Source of the DNA: an uncultured Eubacterium sp.
GTDB taxonomy: Bacteria > Bacillota > Clostridia > Lachnospirales > Lachnospiraceae
NCBI GenBank assembly: GCA_910584645.1
Contig: CAJUAU010000041.1
Span: 1-5,105, forward strand
Length of the DNA: 5,105 nt
Direction: 5' to 3'
Made by a program: the position numbers and the translations under genes. The notes under the pieces are model-generated. The model made no database searches. It was not told where the DNA came from and saw nothing but the letters and a program-made list of their open reading frames with translations. Positions 1-5,105 of this stretch are shown piece by piece (positions within the stretch are counted from its first letter, which is position 1; each line of letters starts with the position of its first letter).

Positions 1-32
1 TTCCGTTTATTCAACAACCCATATCGACCGTT

Positions 33-164
33 CTATTTTGTTACAACCATATGTACAGTGCTTTTGGACACCCCGAACTTTTTCGCAGTCTGCCGCACCG
101 TGGCGCCATTTTCCACTATATAGTTCCCGATCTCGATAGCGCGCTGTTCGATATATGATTTCAA
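33..164 (-). pseudogene. spoIIID: SpoIIID-like sporulation regulator, truncated after the helix-turn-helix
   Basis: The minus-strand frame starts at a TTG (162-164) and ends at TAG (33-35), giving 43 residues. It opens MKSYIEQRAIEIGNYIVENG and continues through TVRQTAKKFGVSKSTVH, which matches the N-terminal half of SpoIIID, the small mother-cell DNA-binding regulator made under sigma E. Family members are about 80-95 residues, with a basic C-terminal part that adds to DNA contact. Here the recognition-helix region reads STVHMVVTK and then stops, where relatives usually have STVHKDVTERL. The TTG is preferred because an AGGGGGT ribosome binding site lies 6 bases upstream and the alignment begins there. 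The codons after the stop (NGRYGLLNKR in the same frame) do not resemble the family, and neither other frame restores it in the 32 bases left. The HKD to HMV changes are substitutions, so a single indel cannot explain everything. It is most likely a decayed extra copy; a functional short peptide is possible. Confidence 0.75.
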
Positions 165-170
165 AAAACT

Positions 171-177
171 ACCCCCT
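171..177 (-). promoter_or_regulatory. Ribosome binding site of the spoIIID-like frame
   Basis: AGGGGGT on the minus strand ends 6 bases before the TTG at 164. It supports translation from this non-ATG start. It also forms one arm of the inverted repeat 172-208. Confidence 0.7.
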
Positions 178-208
178 GAATACTCGTTGATTCATTGTAT
201 GCAGGGGG
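172..208. repeat. Imperfect inverted repeat spanning the sigma-E -10 element and ribosome binding site
   Basis: The plus-strand arms CCCCCTGAATAC (172-183) and GTATGCAGGGGG (197-208) pair at 11 of 12 positions, the single mismatch being 179/201, around a 13-base spacer. One arm contains the ribosome binding site and the other overlaps the -10 element. The likely transcription start falls in the spacer, so the full hairpin would not be in the mRNA. A DNA-level operator is therefore more plausible than an RNA switch, and chance similarity of two G-rich tracts is also possible. Confidence 0.45.
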
Positions 209-222
209 AAAATAAAATATTC
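194..222 (-). promoter_or_regulatory. Sigma-E-type sporulation promoter
   Basis: On the minus strand the -35 element GAATATT (222-216) is followed by a 14-base spacer and the -10 element CATACAAT (201-194). Both match the known sigma-E consensus (roughly GHATATT, 13-14 bases, CATACAMT). Transcription would begin near 186-188, just before the AGGGGGT ribosome binding site and the SpoIIID-like frame. spoIIID is a classical sigma-E-dependent gene, so promoter and gene identity support each other. The -35 lies 54 bases past the yfhO stop. Confidence 0.82.
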
Positions 223-275
223 TGCAATCCGCAGGTGTTTTTAGATACGGTCAGGCACCGCCGTCTGGACCGGGT

Positions 276-2972
276 CTACTCTGTGGCGATAAACACAGCC
301 CTGAGATAAAATAGTGTTGGAATCACAAATAATGCGGCGAAATAGATGATAAACACCCCGATAAAGATCACATATGCCGCATAGCCGGCAAGCTCCAGCG
401 CCCTTTCAGGAATGACCGCTTTTTTTCTGGCAAAGACAAACGCCGCCAGCGCTAACAAGGCACAGATTGATAACACGGCTCCCGCTTTCTGTCCTGGCGC
501 AGTATATCTCAGCCTGATATCATTCTTACCTTTGACAACAGGTATCGAAAGCATTCCGTCTATATTCTGGATATCGGATACCTTTTCTCCATTTATTTTG
601 CACTCCCAGCCCTCATCATAGGAAACAGGAAGAAAAAGATGGGATTTGGTCACACCCTCCAGTTCAATGTCCACACCGGACCTGCCCTGTTCCAGAGAAA
701 CAATCTTGGGATTTTCCTTTTTCACTTTCTCAATTCCGTTGACAAAGACAGCGTGATCCAGCATTCCCAGATGAAGAGCCGAGGCGCCCACTCCGCCGCT
801 AAATTGAACCTGAACAGTCTCATTTTGAAAAACTCCCAGACAAATGAAACCATTTCCAAAATCTGCGGGGTATTCCTGGTTCTGCGTGGAAGAAGAGGCC
901 GGAATCCGCACCGGAACTCCATTTACCGTGACCACCACTGGATGATCATTTGTATTCGTCCCATAGAAATACAGGACCTTTTTCTCATTTCCTATCTGCA
1001 TCTCACAGAAATTGTTTTGGATCTGGCTGGACACATCCTGGATCAGCTTCTCCTGGCTTCCGGTAACCGCCGCAAACAATGCATTCTGTGTCTCAAATTT
1101 CTCGGTCTTAGGCACAAGGGAAGGGGTATCTGTATTGATGGCAAAGGGAAGCTCAAACTTGTTTTTGTACAGCTGCAGGATGTCACCATTCGCTTCTATA
1201 TCTTCACTATATTCATATAATTCTTCCGACATATTTTCCTGGCCCAAAAAATACTTTATATTAAACAGGGTATCTGAAAAGACAGTCCCCCCTGTATCCA
1301 GCAGCTGAGTCCAGTTAATGGAATAGCCAAGCGCGGCAAATTTGGGCTGTACAGATGGATTGATCACATGCCAGTAGTTTGAGATCGCCTCTTTGCCAAG
1401 CACCAGCGAATATTCTATATGATCCACCTTATAATCTGTATTCTTTATTCTTTCAAAATCTTTGATCTCGGTCTCCATCTCTGTGGCAACATCATTTGCC
1501 GCCTTCAGGTATTCAGCAGAAAAAACGGTTACATTATCTTTGTTAGGGGCAAAACTTATAACGGAAGTACAGGTTATCTCCACACATAATAACACCAGTA
1601 TCAGACCCTTTGCCCTTGACTTTAAGAGACACCAGTAAACTCCGGCAAAAACCAGCTCTACAAAAATGCAGAGGAATCCGTCCCCCAGGGAGGCATAGGA
1701 AGGCTGTTCACAGTAGGCGTGGTATATTCTATAAAACAGCCACCCGGAAAAAAGCATGGCTGCCACGCCAATCCCAATCCAAATCTTTTTCTTAAGCCAA
1801 TTTCCGACAGCCTCCATGCTCTCTTTATTTTCCTGATAGAGTACAACTGCCAGATCGATCAATACAAAAGAAATGACATACACAAAACGCAGCGGCCAGC
1901 TGGCACGGCTTCCTCCATGCCACAAAGACTCGATCCCGGCAACGGCCACAGAAAGCAATAAAAGACCGGCCACGCAAATACGGCTCTTATATTTTCTGAT
2001 CTTCTCAGAAACCAATCCCTTTCCATGTACCAGGAAAAACAATATGCAGGTGCAGGGCAGGGCAGTATTTACCAGCATGGTCTCTACTGTTTTCCATTCG
2101 TGAAAACTCCACCGGTTTCCAAGCGCCGCCCTGTATACGTCTAAAAAGCCTCCCTCTCCGCTCCTGGGCGTATCAGCCACACAGAGCAGGGCCGGAATAC
2201 TTACAAAGGCACTAATCAGAATAGCTGCGCCGACAGATACGCCAAGCCACAAGGCACACCTTCTTTTCTCCTCTTTTTCCTCCAAATCCCAAAACGTTCT
2301 GATGGCGCTTGAAAGAAAAAGAAAAACCAGTGTGATACAGCCAGTATAAACATTCACCATCATACATAAGGCTAAGATAAAGATAAAAAATTTGCACCCT
2401 TTCCTGTTAAATATACGATCCAGCCCGATCATAAGCAGGGGAAGCAAAAATGCTATGTCCATCACGAGCATGATCTGAAAATGAACCAGGGTAGCTGCAC
2501 CAAAAGCATACAAAATGCCTCCAGCCATTTGAACAATATTTTTCACCTCATACTTCCGCAGGTAGAAATACATGGAGAAAGCAATAGCGATCATTTTGAG
2601 TATCACGAGGATATTGGCAAAATTTGCTATATTATCCCTGGTGGTAAAGTATAAAAACAGATTCAGCGGACTCAGCTGAGCCCCCAGAGAGGAAGCTCCT
2701 GATATATTCATGCCAAAGGCAGAATTCCATGTAAAAAACGGACTTGCTTGTCCATGCAGGATATCCCAGACATAATACATTCCTCCTGGGATCGTCTGCT
2801 GAACCATATCACCACGGGCAATGGTCCCATCACCAAAAGGATAAATATCATTCAGCAAATACACGATAAGCACCACTACACTGATCACGACCGCTATAAC
2901 AGACAGGTCCTTGGCAATTGTTTTCTTTTTTTCTGTTACTGTAAACCAGCTGCGAAAATTCTTTTCTATCAT
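276..2972 (-). CDS. YfhO-family polytopic membrane protein (putative GT-C type glycosyltransferase)
   Basis: This is a full-length 898-residue protein, within the usual size range for YfhO (PF09586). After a short cytoplasmic N-terminus comes a membrane helix (about 22-42), then the conserved exterior segment YPFGDGTIARGDMVQQTIP (44-62), where family members carry an acidic residue in a loop. About ten or eleven further hydrophobic helices follow, roughly between 100 and 474. A large extracytoplasmic domain (about 475-828) includes NIKYFLG (571-577) and the family hallmark LPVSYDEGWECKINGEKV (781-798). Two helices near 830-848 and 862-890 close the protein. Homologues in Bacillus and Staphylococcus are implicated in lipoteichoic acid glycosylation; the donor and acceptor here are unknown. 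The ATG at 2972 follows AGGAAGG (2989-2983) by 10 bases. It lies 51 bases after the DUF4276 gene on the same strand with no strong terminator between, so read-through is possible. No frameshift or missing segment is seen. Confidence 0.9.
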   Translation of the reverse strand: MIEKNFRSWFTVTEKKKTIAKDLSVIAVVISVVVLIVYLLNDIYPFGDGTIARGDMVQQTIPGGMYYVWDILHGQASPFFTWNSAFGMNISGASSLGAQLSPLNLFLYFTTRDNIANFANILVILKMIAIAFSMYFYLRKYEVKNIVQMAGGILYAFGAATLVHFQIMLVMDIAFLLPLLMIGLDRIFNRKGCKFFIFILALCMMVNVYTGCITLVFLFLSSAIRTFWDLEEKEEKRRCALWLGVSVGAAILISAFVSIPALLCVADTPRSGEGGFLDVYRAALGNRWSFHEWKTVETMLVNTALPCTCILFFLVHGKGLVSEKIRKYKSRICVAGLLLLSVAVAGIESLWHGGSRASWPLRFVYVISFVLIDLAVVLYQENKESMEAVGNWLKKKIWIGIGVAAMLFSGWLFYRIYHAYCEQPSYASLGDGFLCIFVELVFAGVYWCLLKSRAKGLILVLLCVEITCTSVISFAPNKDNVTVFSAEYLKAANDVATEMETEIKDFERIKNTDYKVDHIEYSLVLGKEAISNYWHVINPSVQPKFAALGYSINWTQLLDTGGTVFSDTLFNIKYFLGQENMSEELYEYSEDIEANGDILQLYKNKFELPFAINTDTPSLVPKTEKFETQNALFAAVTGSQEKLIQDVSSQIQNNFCEMQIGNEKKVLYFYGTNTNDHPVVVTVNGVPVRIPASSSTQNQEYPADFGNGFICLGVFQNETVQVQFSGGVGASALHLGMLDHAVFVNGIEKVKKENPKIVSLEQGRSGVDIELEGVTKSHLFLPVSYDEGWECKINGEKVSDIQNIDGMLSIPVVKGKNDIRLRYTAPGQKAGAVLSICALLALAAFVFARKKAVIPERALELAGYAAYVIFIGVFIIYFAALFVIPTLFYLRAVFIATE

Positions 2973-3023
2973 TGGTCTTTTTCCTTCCTTTTTAAATAAA
3001 TTCTTAATTTCTCAAAATCAATT

Positions 3024-3674
3024 TTATCTGATCCTCATACGAATTTGAGACAGAAAGTAGTTAAAACTTGGCGAATTATTGTTATCAATATTCATATATC
3101 TACCAATTTCATCCGCCCATTTTGACTTATATTTCCCAATTTCACCATATGAAGGGCAATCTTTCTTAAACTTTTTCAGTCCACCTTTATATACAACATT
3201 TGCCAGCACCTCCCATGTTCCACAAATGCTGTCCTGCTCATACTCCCTGAAAGCGCTCTCCCTGGCATTTGGATACGCCTTAAACAGCGCAGTCCTGTCC
3301 CCAAGCAGCCATGCCTCCATCTCCTCTACAGCAATACAAAAGACATGATCAATGGAAATCATTGCCCATAAAGCCCGCCTATGCAGCTCTTCCCTGAACT
3401 CTTCCATATTTCTTTGATCGTTATCCAATACAATTACTATGGAAGCCTCGACAGCCTGCAGGCTTTTTTCAAAACCTTTTAGATAAATCCCCAGATCATT
3501 AAGCAATTTATTCGTTTTCACATTTGATGCAGAAACATTCTTTTTAAATCCACCAATCCCTTTAAAGGCTTTGCAATCATACGTTACTGATCCATTACCT
3601 ATAAGTAATTTACTCATAACATGCCTTATCAGCACTTCTCCAGACATATCTTCTATCAAAAACTGAATATGCAT
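3024..3674 (-). CDS. DUF4276 family protein, partner of the upstream ATPase
   Basis: A 216-residue protein matching DUF4276 in length and motifs. In order these are HIQFLIEDMSGEVLIRHVM (2-20, acidic E8/D9 and E13), FKGIGGF (37-43), the hydrophobic strand SIVIVLDNDQRN (78-89) with D84 and D86, CIAVEEMEAWLLGD (113-126) with clustered acidic residues, and WADEIGRYMNID then SPSFNYF (186-207). The spaced acidic residues resemble a Toprim-like metal site, which would suggest nucleic-acid cleavage or phosphoryl transfer; that activity is inference. The frame stays open 11 codons further upstream inside the ATPase gene, but the ATG at 3674 is chosen because AGGAG (3684-3680) precedes it by 5 bases and the homologous region begins right there. 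It starts 8 bases after the ATPase stop, which indicates translational coupling. Several 60-base lines of the gene are only about 30% GC, against about 47-50% in sampled yfhO lines. Confidence 0.85.
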   Translation of the reverse strand: MHIQFLIEDMSGEVLIRHVMSKLLIGNGSVTYDCKAFKGIGGFKKNVSASNVKTNKLLNDLGIYLKGFEKSLQAVEASIVIVLDNDQRNMEEFREELHRRALWAMISIDHVFCIAVEEMEAWLLGDRTALFKAYPNARESAFREYEQDSICGTWEVLANVVYKGGLKKFKKDCPSYGEIGKYKSKWADEIGRYMNIDNNNSPSFNYFLSQIRMRIR

Positions 3675-3679
3675 ATAGA

Positions 3680-3684
3680 CTCCT
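3680..3684 (-). promoter_or_regulatory. Ribosome binding site of the DUF4276 gene, overlapping the ATPase stop
   Basis: AGGAG on the minus strand shares bases with the TAG stop of the ATPase gene (3683-3685) and sits 5 bases before the ATG at 3674. The arrangement fixes the start and ties translation of the second gene to termination on the first. Confidence 0.75.
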
Positions 3685-4903
3685 ATCCAAAATATTTGTC
3701 GTACCATAAATCCCCAACTTCCACTCCTTCTTCCGTCAGCTCCTTTACAAATTCATATTCTGAAGTTCTTCTAGCAGTAGAAAAACCACTTTCATCTTTT
3801 TTCAATACCCATACATCATCTGGTTTTAAGGAGTTTACAAAAAATGGACTATGAGTGGTGACAAACAGCTGTTTACTGAAACCTGTTCCGGCACTCTTGC
3901 GCATCTCCACAGCCAGATCTGATAAGTAATGATGATAAAGACCATTTTCCGGTTCTTCAATAAATACCAGCTGTCTGGCATTTTTCTCATGAAGCAAAAG
4001 ATAATATGCGAAAAGCTTCAACGTTCCATCTGACATTTTATGTGAGAAAAAAGGTTCTGGAAAACCTTTTTCCCAAAATTGTAAAACCACTTGTCCATTT
4101 GGCATTTTCAGGGGCTCGATTTTATTAATTCCAGGAAGCTTAGTTTGTATATCAGATAACGTCCTGACAAAATCTGCTTTATTCTCCCTGTACATATACT
4201 GCGCTACATTATTAAGGTTGCTCCCGATCCTGTCTAGATAGGGCTGCGGTGCTGATGTTTGAATTCTCCGGGCCGCATCCGGAGTAAAGTAACAAAGATA
4301 CCAGCTCTTTAGAAATTTCAATAACTTCTCTATCCGCGAGTATTGTTTCATGGCGCCAAGAGTTACAACACCCAGTTTCCTGCTATCTGATAATGTAACA
4401 GGTATTTTTACTCCGTCTGATACACCAGTTTCATCATCCTGTCCTCCCGTATTTCCTTCAAAAGCATATCCTGTTCCATTCTGAAGGTGCAGAAATGACC
4501 TTGGACGTCCCTGGCTCTCAACTCTCTGCCGCAATCTCTCTTCTGCCACATAAGGACGCCCGGATCGATCCAGATCCATTGCCAGTTCATAAGTGATAGG
4601 ACGTGTATTGCTTGATTCCCTGTAATATAATTCAAAACGTATCGCATCCCTAATACCCTGGGAACGTATTTGTTCAAATCCCCCTCTGTTTCCTGCATCA
4701 CATGCCGCTTCTATCCCCATCTCCAGACAATCCGCAATAAATCCAAAGACATCTGCTATCGTGCTTTTTCCATTTCCACTGGGACCTATGATCGTAGTCA
4801 TATTGCTTAATGGTTTCTCTTTTTGATGTGAAAGCGTTTTCCCCAGGGTAATATCTTTCAAAGACCCATAATTACATATAGAAATCCCTTCAATTTTTCC
4901 CAT
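3683..4903 (-). CDS. AAA_21-type ATPase (SMC/ABC/RecF-like), first gene of a two-gene unit
   Basis: A 406-residue soluble protein beginning MGKIEGISICNYGSLKDITL, the usual strand entry of RecF/SMC-like ATPases. Walker A is GPSGNGKST (40-48). A divergent middle region (about 70-285) carries the family-specific part. The ABC-signature-like KMSDGTLKLFAYYLLL is at 289-304, Walker B QLVFIEEPENGLY at 311-323 with the EE pair 316-317, and the switch histidine in FVTTHSPFFV at 347-356 (H351). The C-terminus GDLWYDKYFG is typical of AAA_21/COG4637-like ATPases. All ATPase motifs look intact. The frame is open for 25 more codons upstream, but the start at 4903 is supported by AGGAGG 5 bases before it and by a promoter at 4944-4972 that lies inside that extension. 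The 8-base gap to the DUF4276 gene indicates one operon. The ATPase probably senses a nucleic-acid or protein trigger and controls its partner, as in OLD- or PARIS-like systems; this is inference by architecture. Confidence 0.88.
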   Translation of the reverse strand: MGKIEGISICNYGSLKDITLGKTLSHQKEKPLSNMTTIIGPSGNGKSTIADVFGFIADCLEMGIEAACDAGNRGGFEQIRSQGIRDAIRFELYYRESSNTRPITYELAMDLDRSGRPYVAEERLRQRVESQGRPRSFLHLQNGTGYAFEGNTGGQDDETGVSDGVKIPVTLSDSRKLGVVTLGAMKQYSRIEKLLKFLKSWYLCYFTPDAARRIQTSAPQPYLDRIGSNLNNVAQYMYRENKADFVRTLSDIQTKLPGINKIEPLKMPNGQVVLQFWEKGFPEPFFSHKMSDGTLKLFAYYLLLHEKNARQLVFIEEPENGLYHHYLSDLAVEMRKSAGTGFSKQLFVTTHSPFFVNSLKPDDVWVLKKDESGFSTARRTSEYEFVKELTEEGVEVGDLWYDKYFG

Positions 4904-4908
4904 CACAA

Positions 4909-4914
4909 CCTCCT
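4909..4914 (-). promoter_or_regulatory. Ribosome binding site deciding the ATPase start
   Basis: A perfect AGGAGG lies 5 bases before the ATG at 4903. The two upstream in-frame ATGs (4978 and 4945) have no comparable site, and one of them overlaps the -10 element, so 4903 is the start. Confidence 0.85.
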
Positions 4915-4943
4915 GACCTTTCAATACATATACGTCTTTCCCC

Positions 4944-4972
4944 ATTATAAGGGTTCTACGGAAAAAAATCAA
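4944..4972 (-). promoter_or_regulatory. Sigma-A-type promoter of the ATPase/DUF4276 operon
   Basis: On the minus strand TTGATT (4972-4967, 4 of 6 to the -35 consensus) is followed by exactly 17 bases and a perfect TATAAT (4949-4944). The expected start near 4937 leaves a leader of about 34 bases containing the AGGAGG site. Confidence 0.75.
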
Positions 4973-5002
4973 TGCCAACTGTCCAAAGATACCCAGGGCG
5001 TC

Positions 5003-5031
5003 TTGACCGCCTTTTCTTATTTTGATACAAT
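5003..5031 (+). promoter_or_regulatory. Sigma-A-type promoter of the divergent right-edge gene
   Basis: TTGACC (5003-5008, 5 of 6) and TACAAT (5026-5031, 5 of 6) are separated by 17 bases on the plus strand. The predicted start near 5038 leads directly to the GGAGG site at 5043-5047. The -35 boxes of this promoter and the ATPase promoter are 30 bases apart, back to back. Confidence 0.7.
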
Positions 5032-5042
5032 ATTAGCCAAAT

Positions 5043-5047
5043 GGAGG
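5043..5047 (+). promoter_or_regulatory. Ribosome binding site of the partial right-edge gene
   Basis: GGAGG lies 9 bases before the TTG at 5057. The ATG at 5041 overlaps it and opens only a 10-codon frame, so the TTG is the better start. Confidence 0.55.
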
Positions 5048-5056
5048 TATACAAGT

Positions 5057-5105
5057 TTGAAACAAATAAGTAGAGGACACCCGAGAAAGAAAGGTATAGC
5101 AAATA
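5057..5105 (+). CDS. Start of an unidentified gene with a basic N-terminus, cut by the window edge
   Basis: Sixteen codons are visible from the TTG at 5057, reading MKQISRGHPRKKGIAN with no stop before the edge. A well-formed promoter and a GGAGG site precede it at proper spacing, which is the main reason to call it a gene. The SRGHPRKKG stretch resembles the AT-hook-like RGRPRK tails that often begin small DNA-binding proteins, including TetR-type regulators, but 16 residues cannot identify a family. If it is a regulator, its divergent position beside the ATPase operon would fit local control. This is speculative. Confidence 0.45.
   Translation, partial: MKQISRGHPRKKGIAN

Noticed and set aside
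248..272. Small hairpin (CGGTCAG with CTGGACCG, one bulged base) just after the yfhO stop, possible terminator
   Set aside because: The stem is short with a bulge and neither strand has a run of Ts after it, so it is not a convincing intrinsic terminator.
412..1308. Long plus-strand open frames opposite yfhO (412-621, 639-1220, 1012-1308)
   Set aside because: They lie antisense to a well-supported gene, have odd composition, no family resemblance and no ribosome binding sites; they are shadows of the coding frame.
2994..3026. Possible yfhO promoters: TTGATT with a 17-base gap to TATTTA, or a lone TAAAAT (3026-3021)
   Set aside because: The first has a poor -10 element and would start transcription on top of the ribosome binding site; the second has no recognisable -35 element. 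AT-rich sequence gives such matches by chance.
4408..4701. 97-codon minus-strand frame inside the ATPase gene
   Set aside because: It is an out-of-phase frame within a clearly coding region and shows no recognisable protein features.
4981..5007. Possible operator between the divergent promoters (GTCCAAAGA facing TCTTGAC)
   Set aside because: The two arms match only if two bulges are allowed, which is too weak to call a binding site.
5041..5073. Short plus-strand ATG frame of 10 codons near the right edge
   Set aside because: Its start overlaps the GGAGG site that better serves the TTG at 5057, and it has no ribosome binding site of its own.
1..5105. CRISPR array, tRNA, rRNA, insertion sequence or attachment site
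   Set aside because: No regularly spaced repeats, no tRNA-like or rRNA-like segments, no transposase frame and no paired direct repeats were recognised by eye.

Overview
The window reads like a chromosomal segment of a spore-forming, anaerobic Firmicute, most likely a clostridial species close to Lachnospiraceae. The reasons are a SpoIIID-type sporulation reading frame behind a textbook sigma-E promoter, a large YfhO-type membrane protein, strong AGGAGG-type ribosome binding sites, TTG starts and moderate-to-low GC. The assignment is by pattern recognition only.

Almost everything lies on the minus strand, so in transcriptional order the window runs right to left. At the right edge (about 5003-5105) a plus-strand promoter, ribosome binding site and TTG start open a gene that runs out of the window after 16 codons; its visible start is very basic (SRGHPRKKG). 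Back to back with it, a minus-strand sigma-A-type promoter (4944-4972) serves a tight two-gene unit: an SMC/ABC-type AAA_21 ATPase (4903-3683) and, 8 bases later, a DUF4276 protein (3674-3024). The two are almost certainly co-expressed and probably act together. ATPase plus acidic-motif partner pairs of this shape resemble known phage-defence modules, but a defence role here is inference.

The yfhO-family gene (2972-276) follows 51 bases downstream with its own ribosome binding site and no convincing terminator before it. It encodes an 898-residue polytopic membrane protein with a large extracytoplasmic domain, of a family linked to glycosylation of cell-envelope polymers. Its presence after the ATPase unit is probably positional rather than functional.

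At the left edge (222-33) sits a near-perfect sigma-E promoter, a strong ribosome binding site and a TTG-started spoIIID-like frame that is clearly homologous through its helix-turn-helix but stops after 43 codons, about half the usual length. This broken or shortened sporulation regulator with intact expression signals, and the ATPase/DUF4276 pair with a divergent partial gene, are the two parts most worth a second look.
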